From Alphaproteobacteria bacterium (GTDB lineage: Bacteria > Pseudomonadota > Alphaproteobacteria > Micropepsales > Micropepsaceae), in the NCBI GenBank assembly GCA_023259375.1, contig JAHFQC010000028.1, positions 1-32,453 on the forward strand: 32,453 nucleotides of DNA, in the 5' to 3' direction. Both the position numbers and the translations under genes were made by a program. Below the pieces are notes generated by a model, which saw nothing but the letters and a program-made list of their open reading frames with translations, had not been told where the DNA came from and did no database searches. Shown in pieces: positions 24,166-32,453 of this stretch. Numbering within the stretch: position 1 is the stretch's first letter; each line of letters begins with the position of its first letter.

Positions 24166-24180
24166 CGGCAATGTTTGCCT
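24166..24180. promoter_or_regulatory. FlbD-like site at the fliF promoter
   Basis: CGGCA-ATGTT-TGCCT, nine of ten arm bases equal to the two palindromes between flgK and fliK. In Caulobacter FlbD binds ftr4 at this promoter and represses fliF after the early stage; this site is placed to do the same. Confidence 0.5.
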
Positions 24181-24226
24181 ACCAGGGCCGGGGCACGTCT
24201 CCCGCACCCTCTGTAGGGAGTTGGCA

Positions 24227-25834
24227 TTGCCGGATTTCATCAAAGCGATCGGAGCGGCGCGGTTCGGCGTAATGGCGGGTGTGGCCGCAGCGCTGACGGC
24301 GTTCTTCCTGTATACGGCCGGCGTCCTCTCGACCCCGCCGAAATCGATTCTGTTCTCCGGTCTCGAACAGCGCGATGCCGCTGCCGTTGTCGCCAAGCTC
24401 GAAGCCTCCAACACGCCCTATGAGATAAAGGACGGCGGCACCATCATGGTTCCGGCCGACCAAGTCACCAAGCTGCGCATGGACATGGCCCAGCAGAACC
24501 TGCCGGCCGCCGGCGTCGGCTACGAAATCTTCGACAAGGCCGATACCTTCGGCACCACCGCCTTCGTCCAGAACATCAACCGACTCCGCGCCGTCGAAGG
24601 CGAACTCGCCCGTTCGATCCAGACCATCGAAGGCGTCGAATCCACCCGCGTCCATCTCGTCGTTCCCGAACGGCAGATCTTTTCGCGCGATGCGCAAAAC
24701 CCGTCGGCTTCGGTCGTGATCAAGACCCGCGGCGTTCTCGGCAAAGGGCAAGTGCAGGCGATCCAACACCTCGTCGCCGCGTCCGTCGCCTCGCTGACCC
24801 CCGATCACGTCGCCATCATCGACGACAAGGGTAATCTGTTGGCCGGCGGCACCGACCTTCAGGGCGCCGAAGGCGCGGCCACGGCGCAGGAACAGCACAC
24901 CACCGATTACGAAGACCGCATCCGCCAGCGCGTCGAGGGCATGGTCGCCTCCGTGGTCGGCCAAGGCCATGTCCGCGCCCAGGTGACGGCGAACGTCGAT
25001 TACAACCACATCAACGAGACCAGCGAAACCTACGATCCCGATTCCAAGGTCGTGCGTTCGACCCAAACCACCGAACACAACGCCTCCGACCAGAACGGCG
25101 GCGGCGCGCCGGTGTCGGTCGCCAATGCCCTTCCCGGCCAGCAGCAGCAGACCGGCGGCGGCGACTCGACCAAATCGAGCTCGGGCTCGACCGAGGAAAC
25201 CACCAACTACGAAATCTCCAAGACGGTGAAGACCTCCGAGGTCAACCAAGGCGCGGTGAAGAAGCTGTCGGTCGCGGTCGTGATCGACGGGACCGACAAG
25301 GACGGCAAGTATGTCGCGCGCACCGCGAAGGAGATGAGCCAGATCGAAGGTCTGGTGAAGTCGGCGATCGGCTTCGATGCCGCCCGCGGCGATCAGGTTC
25401 AGGTCGTCAACATGGCGTTCGCCCGCGTCGATACCACCGTCGGCACCGAGGCGCCTAAGCCGTTGCTCGGGCTTGATGGCGGTTCCTGGTTCAAGATCAT
25501 CCAGGCGGCGATCTTCGCCCTGACCGCGCTTCTGATCGGCATCTTCGTGCTGCGTCCGCTGGTCAAGCGGATGTTCGCTCCGCTCGCCCCCGGTGGCGGC
25601 GCCATGATGGGCGCCGTGGCCGGCGCACCCGCGGCCGCCCAACTGGCGGCGCCCCAGGCCGAGGCGGAACCCGAAGCGCCCCCGCCGCCGGACCGCGTCG
25701 AATCGATGATCGACATCAGCCGCATCGAAGGTCAGGTGCGCGAGTCGTCGGTCAAGAAAGTCGGTGAAGTCGTCAGTTCCCACCCCGAAGAGGCGCTCGC
25801 TATCCTTCGGTCGTGGCTGCATCAGCCGGTGTAA
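24227..25834 (+). CDS. fliF: Flagellar MS-ring protein FliF
   Basis: 535 residues if started at TTG 24227, chosen because AGGGAG lies 6 bases upstream; TTG 24221 abuts that site. The N-terminal membrane segment is at about residues 12-35, the second at about 420-445 (IIQAAIFALTALLIGIFVLRPLV). The ring-building motif follows the first (LFSGLEQRDAAAVVAKLEASNTPY, GVGYEIFDKADTFGTT, RSIQTIEGVESTRVHLVVPE). The C-terminal tail (RESSVKKVGEVVSSHPEEALAILRSWL) is the FliG-binding part. FliF makes the ring in the inner membrane that starts flagellum assembly. First gene of the early operon; next gene begins 3 bases after its stop. Confidence 0.95.
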   Translation: MPDFIKAIGAARFGVMAGVAAALTAFFLYTAGVLSTPPKSILFSGLEQRDAAAVVAKLEASNTPYEIKDGGTIMVPADQVTKLRMDMAQQNLPAAGVGYEIFDKADTFGTTAFVQNINRLRAVEGELARSIQTIEGVESTRVHLVVPERQIFSRDAQNPSASVVIKTRGVLGKGQVQAIQHLVAASVASLTPDHVAIIDDKGNLLAGGTDLQGAEGAATAQEQHTTDYEDRIRQRVEGMVASVVGQGHVRAQVTANVDYNHINETSETYDPDSKVVRSTQTTEHNASDQNGGGAPVSVANALPGQQQQTGGGDSTKSSSGSTEETTNYEISKTVKTSEVNQGAVKKLSVAVVIDGTDKDGKYVARTAKEMSQIEGLVKSAIGFDAARGDQVQVVNMAFARVDTTVGTEAPKPLLGLDGGSWFKIIQAAIFALTALLIGIFVLRPLVKRMFAPLAPGGGAMMGAVAGAPAAAQLAAPQAEAEPEAPPPPDRVESMIDISRIEGQVRESSVKKVGEVVSSHPEEALAILRSWLHQPV

Positions 25835-25837
25835 CCC

Positions 25838-26872
25838 ATGGCACGCGCTGCAAAACCCGCCGTCAAGGATGACATCCGCTCACTGACTGGAGCGGAGCGG
25901 ACCGCCATTCTCATGCTGGCGCTCGGCGAAGAGCATTCCGCCAAGCTGTGGCAGATGATGGACGACGACGAGATCAAGGAAGTCTCGCAGATCATGTCCA
26001 ACCTGGGCACGATCTCGGCCGCGCTGGTCGAAAAACTGATGGTCGACTTCGTCGGCCAGCTTTCCGGCACCGGCTCGCTGATGGGCTCCTACGAATCGAC
26101 CGAGCGATTGCTTTCGCGCCTGATGCCGGCCGAACGCGTCGGTGCCATCATGGAGGAAATCCGCGGTCCGGCCGGCCGCACGATGTGGGACAAGCTCGGC
26201 AACGTCAACGAGACGGTGCTGGCCAACTACCTCAAGAACGAATACCCGCAGACCGTCGCGGTGGTGCTGTCGAAGATCAAGCCGGAACATGCCGCCCGCG
26301 TGCTGGCCTCGCTGCCGGAGGAATTCGCCCTCGAAGTCGTGCAGCGCATGCTGCGCATGGAAAGCGTCCAGAAGGACATCCTCGACAAGGTCGAACGCAC
26401 CCTGCGCGTCGAATTCATGTCGAACCTCGCCCGCACCGCCAAGCGCGATGCCCACGAAATGATGGCGGAAATCTTCAACAATTTCGACCGCCAAACCGAG
26501 AACCGCTTCGTCACCGCGCTGGAAGAAAGAAACCGCGACTCCGCCGAGCGCATCAAGGCCTTGATGTTCACGTTCGAAGATCTCGGCAAGCTCGATCCGG
26601 GTTCGATCCAGACGCTGCTGCGCCACGTCGAAAAGGACAAGCTGGGGCTCGCCATGAAGGGCGCCACCGATTCCCTGCGCGACGTCTTCTTCTCCAACAT
26701 GAGCGAACGCGCCGGCAAGATCCTGCGCGAAGACATGGAATCGATGGGCCCGGTCCGCCTCAAGGACGTCGATGAGGCGCAGATGCGCATGGTCAATACC
26801 GCCAAAGACCTCGCCAACAAGGGCGAGATCATGATCGCCTCCAAGCAGGGCGAAGACGAGTTGGTGTACTGA
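25838..26872 (+). CDS. fliG: Flagellar motor switch protein FliG
   Basis: A 344-residue protein from ATG 25838, 3 bases after fliF. All three domains are present: N-terminal FliF-binding part ([23 protein letters not shown]), the middle domain with [25 protein letters not shown] (EYPQT replaces the usual EHPQT), and the C-terminal torque domain with the charged ridge ([24 protein letters not shown]). FliG couples FliF to the rotor, and its C-terminal charges face MotA. The gene order fliF-fliG is universal. The motA gene lies elsewhere in this window. Confidence 0.96.
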   Translation: MARAAKPAVKDDIRSLTGAERTAILMLALGEEHSAKLWQMMDDDEIKEVSQIMSNLGTISAALVEKLMVDFVGQLSGTGSLMGSYESTERLLSRLMPAERVGAIMEEIRGPAGRTMWDKLGNVNETVLANYLKNEYPQTVAVVLSKIKPEHAARVLASLPEEFALEVVQRMLRMESVQKDILDKVERTLRVEFMSNLARTAKRDAHEMMAEIFNNFDRQTENRFVTALEERNRDSAERIKALMFTFEDLGKLDPGSIQTLLRHVEKDKLGLAMKGATDSLRDVFFSNMSERAGKILREDMESMGPVRLKDVDEAQMRMVNTAKDLANKGEIMIASKQGEDELVY

Positions 26873-26873
26873 G

Positions 26874-27503
26874 ATGAGCACCGAACCGCAAAAATTCAAG
26901 TTTGACGTCGAGTTCCGCCCCGAAGGCGACTTGATCTCGAACGCCGCACGTGGCCGCCAGCGCAAGATCCTCACCCAAGAGGAACTCGACGGCATGCTGT
27001 CGCGCGCGCGCCACGACGGCATGAAAGTCGGCCAAGTGCGCGCCGCCGAACAGACCGCCGCCGCCGTCGAGCAGCTTTGCGCCGTGGTACTGCAGTCGGT
27101 GGGTTCGACCCAAAACCAGGTCGAGGATTTGCGCCGGGAAGCGGCCCAGCTCGCGCTGGTCTGCGCCAGGAAGCTGGCCTCCGAGGCCGTCGCCGCCCTG
27201 CCGCAGGCCGATGTCGAAGCGGCCCTCTATGAAGCCATTCATCAGGCGATCACCGAACCGCGCATCGTGTTGCGCGCCGCGCCGGACGTCATTGCCGCCA
27301 TCAAAGACAAGCTCGAAGACCTCGCCCGCGACAGCGGCTACGAGGGACGCGTCGTCGCCAGCCCCGAGCCGGGCATGAAAGACGGCGATTGCCGCATCGA
27401 ATGGCGCGGCGGCGGCGCCGAGCGCAGCATGGATCATATTGCGGATGCGATCGGCGAAGTCATCGCCCGCCGCTTCTCGCAATTCAGTGCACAGAAAGGA
27501 TAA
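26874..27503 (+). CDS. fliH: FliH-like flagellar assembly protein (FlbE)
   Basis: A 209-residue protein from ATG 26874, one base after the fliG stop. The N-terminus (KFKFDVEFRP, GRQRKILTQEELDGMLSRARHDG) is followed by a helical stalk (about 50-110) and a C-terminal domain (RIVLRAAPDVIAAIKDKLEDLA, DGDCRIEWRGGGAERSMDHIADAIGEVIARRF) of the FliH/SctL type, in which the D-C-R-I-E-W strand is conserved. FliH regulates the export ATPase FliI and docks cargo at the gate. Position after fliG and before fliN is the same as flbE in Caulobacter. The sequence is divergent, so the name is based on domain shape and order. Confidence 0.82.
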   Translation: MSTEPQKFKFDVEFRPEGDLISNAARGRQRKILTQEELDGMLSRARHDGMKVGQVRAAEQTAAAVEQLCAVVLQSVGSTQNQVEDLRREAAQLALVCARKLASEAVAALPQADVEAALYEAIHQAITEPRIVLRAAPDVIAAIKDKLEDLARDSGYEGRVVASPEPGMKDGDCRIEWRGGGAERSMDHIADAIGEVIARRFSQFSAQKG

Positions 27504-27506
27504 GCC

Positions 27507-27866
27507 ATGGCCGGCAACGATGACGTCGATTTGCCCGACCTGTCGCTCGAGCAACCGGATAGCGCTTCGGCAGCGTTGCTGCACGGCGACGCCAGCTCGG
27601 AAGCGGAAGTCAAGCATTCCGCCCAGGATCTGGAAGCGGTGTTCGACGTTCCGGTTACCGTGTCGGCGGTGCTCGGCAAGTCGGCCATGGAAGTGAGCCA
27701 GCTCTTGAAGCTCGCCAAAGGAACCATCGTCGAACTTGACCGCAAGGTCGGCGAAGCGATCGACATTTATGTGAACGACCGGCTGGTCGCGCGCGGTGAA
27801 GTCGTGCTGGTGGAAGACCGGCTTGGCGTCACCATGACTGAAATCATTAAGGCCGGCCAAAGCTGA
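27507..27866 (+). CDS. fliN: Flagellar motor switch protein FliN
   Basis: A 119-residue protein from ATG 27507 with AAAGGAT upstream, 3 bases after fliH. An acidic N-terminal tail (about 1-35) precedes the SpoA/SurA-type domain: LEAVFDVPVTVSAVLGKSAM, LKLAKGTIVELDRKVGEAIDIYVNDRLVARGEVVLVEDRLGVTMTEI. FliN forms the bottom of the C ring with FliM and binds the export ATPase complex. fliM is not in this window. 23 bases separate it from flbD. Confidence 0.95.
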   Translation: MAGNDDVDLPDLSLEQPDSASAALLHGDASSEAEVKHSAQDLEAVFDVPVTVSAVLGKSAMEVSQLLKLAKGTIVELDRKVGEAIDIYVNDRLVARGEVVLVEDRLGVTMTEIIKAGQS

Positions 27867-27889
27867 CCTGAACCAAAAGGACCAACTCC

Positions 27890-29275
27890 ATGCGTCTCCT
27901 CATTGTCGGCTCCCTCTCTGGTCAGATCGGACTTGCCACCAAGATCGCCTTGGCGCGCGGCGCCAAGGTCACTCACGCCACCGACATCGAAATGGCGTTC
28001 GCCGCGTTGCGCGGTGGATCGGGATCGGATCTCGTCCTGTGCGACGTCGTCCTCGACATCTCGGCTTTGGTGCGCGGCTTGGCGGCCGAACACATCTGCA
28101 CCCCGGTGGTCGCTTGCGGCGTCGGCACCGATGCCCGCAGGGCGGTCGAAGCGATCCGCGCCGGCGCCAAGGAATACCTGCCGTTGCCGCCCGACCCGGA
28201 ACTGATTGCGGCGGTGTTCGCGGCGGTGGCCGACGAATCGCATCAGATGATTTTCGAGGACGAGGCGATGCAGTCCGTGATCACCATGGCCGATCAGGTC
28301 GCCCCCTCGGAGGCCTCGATCCTGCTCACCGGTGAGTCCGGCGTCGGCAAGGAAGTCCTGGCGCGCTATGTCCACAAGAAGTCGAACCGCTCCGACAAGC
28401 CGTTCATTTCCGTGAACTGCGCGGCGATCCCGGAGAACCTGCTCGAATCCGAATTGTTCGGCCACGAGAAAGGCGCCTTCACCGGCGCCGTGGCGCGGCG
28501 CGTCGGCAAGTTCGAAGAAGCCAACTCCGGCACTTTGCTGCTCGACGAAATCAGCGAGATGGATGCCCGCCTGCAGGCGAAACTGTTGCGCGCCATCCAG
28601 GAACGCGAGATCGACCGGGTCGGCGGCACGCGTCCGGTCAAAGTCGACATCCGCATTATCGCCACGTCCAACCGCGATCTCGCCGAAGCGGTCAAGAAGG
28701 GCACCTTCCGCGAAGACCTTCTCTATCGTCTCAATGTCGTCAATCTGCGCATCCCGTCGCTGCGCGAGCGGCCCAAGGACATTCTCGCCCTCGCCCGCCA
28801 CTTTGCGCGCAAATATGCCGAAGCCAACGGCGTGGCGTTCCGCCCGATCGCACCGGCGACCGAGCGTGTTCTTCTCCAGCACCCCTGGCCGGGCAACGTG
28901 CGCGAACTCGAGAACACCCTGCATCGCGCCGTGCTCCTCGCCTCCGGCACCGAAATTGGCCCTGATGCCATCCGCCTGCCCGACGGCAAGCAGGTGGGCA
29001 GCGCCACCTTTGCGGCAGGCGCCACCGATCTGCCGGCACCAGTGCGCAATGCGGTCGAATCCGCCGCCGCGGTGACGCGTGGTCTGGTCGGACGCACGGT
29101 CGCCGACGTCGAACGCGATCTCATCCTCGACACGCTCGATCACTGCCTCGGCAACCGCACCCATGCGGCCAACATCCTCGGCATTTCGATCCGTACGCTT
29201 AGGAACAAGCTGCGCGAGTATTCGCAGTCCGGCATGGCAATCCCGGGTCCGGGCGAGCAGCGCGTCGCCAGCTGA
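27890..29275 (+). CDS. flbD: Sigma-54-dependent flagellar regulator FlbD
   Basis: A 461-residue protein from ATG 27890. Residues 1-115 are a receiver-like domain with Asp52 at the phosphorylation position, but the acidic pocket (usually DD after IV) reads IVGSL and the K-P site reads LPLP, so normal phosphorylation is unlikely. The AAA+ domain has Walker A GESGVGKE (148-155), GAFTGA (195-200), which contacts sigma-54, and Walker B GTLLLDE (214-220). A Fis-type DNA-binding helix-turn-helix is at 414-445. In Caulobacter FlbD activates hook and filament genes from sigma-54 promoters under control of FliX and represses fliF. Candidate target sites are in this window. Confidence 0.95.
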   Translation: MRLLIVGSLSGQIGLATKIALARGAKVTHATDIEMAFAALRGGSGSDLVLCDVVLDISALVRGLAAEHICTPVVACGVGTDARRAVEAIRAGAKEYLPLPPDPELIAAVFAAVADESHQMIFEDEAMQSVITMADQVAPSEASILLTGESGVGKEVLARYVHKKSNRSDKPFISVNCAAIPENLLESELFGHEKGAFTGAVARRVGKFEEANSGTLLLDEISEMDARLQAKLLRAIQEREIDRVGGTRPVKVDIRIIATSNRDLAEAVKKGTFREDLLYRLNVVNLRIPSLRERPKDILALARHFARKYAEANGVAFRPIAPATERVLLQHPWPGNVRELENTLHRAVLLASGTEIGPDAIRLPDGKQVGSATFAAGATDLPAPVRNAVESAAAVTRGLVGRTVADVERDLILDTLDHCLGNRTHAANILGISIRTLRNKLREYSQSGMAIPGPGEQRVAS

Positions 29276-29307
29276 GTGTTCACGTATCTCATGTGAGTTG
29301 AGTTCTG

Positions 29308-31425
29308 ATGGCCGATACCAGCGCCGCTACACCGTCCGCGATCCCGGGGATTAACCTTACCCCGGCCGAGATCGTGGGCTTCATCAAGCGCAGCGATCTC
29401 GGGCTGGCGATCGGCATGATGGCGATCCTGGTGGCGTTGATTCTTCCGCTGCCGACACTGCTGCTCGACTTCGCCCTGGCGGTATCGCTCAGTTTCGCCA
29501 TCCTGATCCTGATGACGGCCGTGTTCATCCGGCGGCCGCTCGAATTCTCGTCGTTCCCGGCCGTCCTGCTCATCACCACGATGCTGCGGCTGTCGCTGAA
29601 CCTCGCTTCTACCCGCCTGATCCTCAGTCACGGCAACACCGGTACCACCGCCGCCGGCCATGTCATCGAGGCGTTCGGCAAGCTGATCATGCAAGGCAAC
29701 TTCGTGATCGGCTTCATCGTGTTCGCGATCCTCGTCATCGTGAACTTCGTCGTCATCACCAAAGGTTCGGGGCGCATCGCGGAAGTGGCGGCCCGCTTCA
29801 CCTTGGACGCCATGCCCGGCAAGCAGATGGCGATCGACGCCGATCTTTCCGCCGGTCTGATCGACGACAAGGAAGCCAGGCGCCGCCGCAAAGACCTTGA
29901 ATCGGAATCCAACTTCTTCGGCGCCATGGACGGTGCCTCGAAGTTCGTCCGCGGCGATGCCATCGCCGGCCTATTGATCGTCGCCATCAACGTGGTCGGC
30001 GGCATCATCGTGGCGGTCGTCCAGCACGGCATGACGTTCGGCGACGCGACCAAGACCTTCACGCTGCTGTCGGTCGGCGAAGGCCTGGTGGCGCAATTGC
30101 CGGCCCTGATCATTTCGATCGCCGCCGGCCTGATGGTGTCGAAAGCGGGCATCGAAGGCTCGACCGACCGCGCCATGGCGCAGCAGTTTTCGAACTATCC
30201 CCAAGGCCTCGCCATGGCATCGGCGGTGATGGGCATCGTGGCGCTCTTGCCCGGCATGCCGCACATCATCTTTGCCATGCTGGCCGGCGGCGTCGGCTAT
30301 CTGTCGAGCAAGGCCTTCAAGCACAAGGCCGCCGAAGAGGCCAAGGAACGCAAGGAAGAAGAGCAAACCAAGGTCGCCGAAACCTCGAAAGAAGAGCCGA
30401 TCTCGGCGGCGCTGGCGCTTGACATGCTGCGGGTCGAACTCGGCTACGCCCTGCTCGCCCTCATCAACGACGTCAAAGGTCACCGCATTACCGATCAGAT
30501 CAAGGCGCTGCGCCGCCAATTGGCCCAGGAGATGGGCTTCGTCATGCCGGCGGTGCGCATCCTCGACAATATGCAGCTCGGCGCCAACGAATACCGCATC
30601 GCGGTCAAGGAAGTGGAAGCGGGCCGCGGCGAACTTTATCCCGGCAGCCTGCTCGCGATGGACCCGCGCGGCCTGCCGATCGACCTGCCCGGCACCCACA
30701 CCACCGAGCCGGCGTTCGGCCTGCCTGCCACTTGGGTTGCCTCGTCGCTGCGCGAAGAGGCGTCGTTCCGCGGCTATACCGTGGTCGATCCCGGCACGGT
30801 GCTGACGACGCACCTCACCGAAGTGCTCAAGACCCATATGGCCGAGCTGCTCTCCTATGCCGAGACCAAGAAGCTGCTCGACGAGCTGCCGGCCGAGCAC
30901 AAGAAGCTGGTCGAGGAAATCATCCCGTCGCAGATCTCTGTCACCGGCGTGCAGCGCGTGCTGCAGACCCTCTTGGGCGAACGCGTCTCCATCCGCGACT
31001 TGCCGGCCATTCTCGAAGGCATTGCCGAGGCCGTCGGTCATACCAAGAACGCGCTCTACATCACCGAGCATGTCCGCGCCCGTCTGGCCCGCCAGATCTG
31101 CCACGCCAACATGTCGCCCAACGGCTATCTGCCGCTCATCGCGATGTCGCCGGCGTGGGAACAGGCGTTTGCCGAAAGCATCATCGGCCAGGGCGAAGAG
31201 CGCCAGCTCGCAATGGCGCCGAGCCAGTTGCAGCAGTTCATCACCCAGGTGCGCGACCGCTTCGAGGAAGGTACCGCCAAGGGCGATGTGCCGGTGCTGT
31301 TGACCAGCCCGCAGGCCCGCCCCTTCGTGCGCTCGATCATCGAACGCTTCCGCGCCCAGACCGTGGTGATGAGCCAGAACGAAATCCATCCCTCGATCCG
31401 TCTCAGAACGCTGGGACAGGTGTAA
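29308..31425 (+). CDS. flhA: Flagellar export gate protein FlhA
   Basis: A 705-residue protein from ATG 29308. The N-terminal half has eight membrane segments (residues about 30-320) with the FHIPEP signature region FSSFPAVLLITTMLRLSLNLASTR and the cytoplasmic loop DAMPGKQMAIDADLSAGLIDDKEARRRR. A charged linker (about 345-370, KERKEEEQTKVAETSKEE) leads to the C-terminal cytoplasmic domain that forms a nine-membered ring and binds chaperone-cargo complexes. FlhA powers export using the proton gradient. It follows flbD after 32 bases and precedes flhF by 6 bases, completing the early operon. Confidence 0.96.
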   Translation: MADTSAATPSAIPGINLTPAEIVGFIKRSDLGLAIGMMAILVALILPLPTLLLDFALAVSLSFAILILMTAVFIRRPLEFSSFPAVLLITTMLRLSLNLASTRLILSHGNTGTTAAGHVIEAFGKLIMQGNFVIGFIVFAILVIVNFVVITKGSGRIAEVAARFTLDAMPGKQMAIDADLSAGLIDDKEARRRRKDLESESNFFGAMDGASKFVRGDAIAGLLIVAINVVGGIIVAVVQHGMTFGDATKTFTLLSVGEGLVAQLPALIISIAAGLMVSKAGIEGSTDRAMAQQFSNYPQGLAMASAVMGIVALLPGMPHIIFAMLAGGVGYLSSKAFKHKAAEEAKERKEEEQTKVAETSKEEPISAALALDMLRVELGYALLALINDVKGHRITDQIKALRRQLAQEMGFVMPAVRILDNMQLGANEYRIAVKEVEAGRGELYPGSLLAMDPRGLPIDLPGTHTTEPAFGLPATWVASSLREEASFRGYTVVDPGTVLTTHLTEVLKTHMAELLSYAETKKLLDELPAEHKKLVEEIIPSQISVTGVQRVLQTLLGERVSIRDLPAILEGIAEAVGHTKNALYITEHVRARLARQICHANMSPNGYLPLIAMSPAWEQAFAESIIGQGEERQLAMAPSQLQQFITQVRDRFEEGTAKGDVPVLLTSPQARPFVRSIIERFRAQTVVMSQNEIHPSIRLRTLGQV

Positions 31426-31431
31426 CGCGCT

Positions 31432-32453
31432 ATGCAGCTCCGCACCTTCCTCGCCAAGGATATGAAAGAGGCCCTCGCTGCGGTGCGCAACGAGATGGGC
31501 CCGGATGCGGTGATCGTCGCCAGTCAATCGGCCAAGGGCGGCGGCGTCATGGTGCGCGCCGCGCTGGAAGAACCGGAAGCCCCGCTCGACCTGCCCGCGG
31601 CGGCGGAAGTGAAGCCCGAGCCCCAGCCGGACGATATCGACACGCTGTTCCAGCAGACCATGATCCGCCGGCTGCGCGAGAGGAAGGTGTCGCTGCCCGG
31701 CCGGCGCAAATTCGACCGCGCCCAACTGCTCGCCTCGTTCGCCAAGAACCGGCTGCCGGAAGCGCTCGGACATGCCCTGGCCGAGGCTGCGGCCAAGACC
31801 GGCCTCACCGACATGACGCTGGCGCTCGCCGCCGCCATCGACCAGAAAATGCTGTCGGCACCGATCGATTTTGTCCACGCCAAGGCGTTCCTGCTCGCCG
31901 GACCCAACGGCGCCGGCAAGACCGCGGTCGCCGCCAAGCTCGGCGCCCATGCCCGGCTGGCCGGACGCGCGGTGCGGCTCGTCGCTCATGACGTGACCGG
32001 CGCCGGTGCGGTGGCGCGCCTCAAGGATTTCGCCGATCACCTCGACGCCCAAATCGTCACCGCGGAATCGGCGATGGCGCTCGCCGCCGTGCTCGGTAAC
32101 GCCGCCCGCGAGAACGCCCTCGCCATCATCGACACCGCCGGCTTCGATCCGCGCCAGCCGCGCACCGCGGCCGCGTTTTCGGCGCTGGCCGACATCGAAA
32201 TCGTCGAAACCATCGGCGTCATCTCCAGCCTGACCGACAGCGAAGAGGCCGGCGAAATGGCCGTCGCGCTGGCCAAGATCGGCGCCAGCCGCCTCGTCAT
32301 CACCCAGGCCGACATGACCCGCCGCTATGGCGGTTTGGCGTCTGCGGCGATGACCGAAAATCTCGCCGTCGCCTTCGTCACCCGCTCGCCATTTGTGGCG
32401 GGCGAACTCGAAACCCTGACGCCGCTGGCGCTCGCCCGGCTCCTCACCGAAAA
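31432..32453 (+). CDS. flhF: FlhF-like SRP-type GTPase, divergent; 3' end outside the window
   Basis: Started at ATG 31432, 6 bases after flhA; 340 codons are seen and the frame is open at the edge. The beginning (MQLRTFLAKDMKEALAAVRNEMGPDAVIVAS) is the usual FlhF start. The P-loop GPNGAGKT ends at Lys163-Thr164, and G3 is DTAGF (Asp234). Other GTPase motifs are eroded: the usual D-T-Y-R stretch reads AHDVTGAGAV, and G4 TKxD reads TQAD (291-294). FlhF normally places the flagellum at the cell pole through GTP-dependent dimerisation, with FlhG as its switch. Placement after flhA supports FlhF. Whether it binds GTP is uncertain. Confidence 0.85.
   Translation, partial: MQLRTFLAKDMKEALAAVRNEMGPDAVIVASQSAKGGGVMVRAALEEPEAPLDLPAAAEVKPEPQPDDIDTLFQQTMIRRLRERKVSLPGRRKFDRAQLLASFAKNRLPEALGHALAEAAAKTGLTDMTLALAAAIDQKMLSAPIDFVHAKAFLLAGPNGAGKTAVAAKLGAHARLAGRAVRLVAHDVTGAGAVARLKDFADHLDAQIVTAESAMALAAVLGNAARENALAIIDTAGFDPRQPRTAAAFSALADIEIVETIGVISSLTDSEEAGEMAVALAKIGASRLVITQADMTRRYGGLASAAMTENLAVAFVTRSPFVAGELETLTPLALARLLTE

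Larger units (their letters stand above)
23907..24226. other. Intergenic region between sciP and fliF
   Basis: No gene is seen in 320 bases. It contains a perfect 11-bp hairpin without a T run (23948-23976, AGAGGGCCGC/GCGGCCCTCT core), a rho-independent terminator (24008-24036), two CtrA-like boxes (24098-24112, 24142-24156) and an FlbD-like palindrome (24166-24180). Confidence 0.6.

Noticed and set aside
24192..24205. Possible sigma-54 promoter before fliF (GG-N10-GC)
   Set aside because: The -12 part reads CCGC instead of TTGC, and transcription would start within the ribosome-binding site. The CtrA-like boxes explain the region better.

Overview
The window comes from a high-GC alphaproteobacterium. 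Three things point there: the flagellar order fliF-fliG-fliH-fliN-flbD-flhA, a sciP-type CtrA inhibitor next to flgE, and DNA sites that look like CtrA boxes (TTAA-N7-TTAA), sigma-54 promoters (GG-N10-GC) and FlbD palindromes (CGGCA-N5-TGCCG). This is the Caulobacter type of flagellar and cell-cycle control. The TonB receptor / tryptophan-halogenase-like / SapC / cupin island is also typical of Caulobacterales, Sphingomonadales and related lineages. I cannot name the genus from the sequence alone.

Layout. 1-2671: the end of a membrane protein, a secreted S1/P1-type nuclease, then a GNAT acetyltransferase and a NUDIX hydrolase on the minus strand. 2913-4029: motA (plus) tail to tail with a 62-residue membrane protein (minus), each with a CtrA-like box about 44 bases before its start. 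4085-4711: two small paralogous proteins. 4767-7877: a lysine-catabolism-like pair (saccharopine dehydrogenase-like enzyme plus aldehyde dehydrogenase), divergent from an Lrp/AsnC regulator. 7887-14214: cupin_8/JmjC-like protein, SapC and a flavin halogenase-like protein in a translationally coupled operon, preceded by a large TonB-dependent receptor with its own terminator. 14670-15928: tRNA-Met(CAT) and mnmA.

15977-32453 is flagellar. flgK-flgL (minus) and fliK-flgD-flgE (plus) diverge from a 268-base region with two opposed sigma-54 promoters and two FlbD-like palindromes between them. sciP follows flgE. After a strong terminator comes the early operon fliF-fliG-fliH-fliN-flbD-flhA-flhF, whose upstream region holds two CtrA-like boxes and one FlbD-like palindrome.

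Together the flagellar genes suggest a circuit: CtrA would turn on fliF-flhF, this operon makes the basal body, export gate and FlbD, FlbD with sigma-54 would turn on the hook genes and may bind at fliF, and SciP would restrain CtrA. The regulatory sites were found by eye and are predictions. The least explained elements are the CtrA-box small membrane protein beside motA, the tandem paralogous pair, the degenerate FlhF, and the substrate of the halogenase/TonB island.
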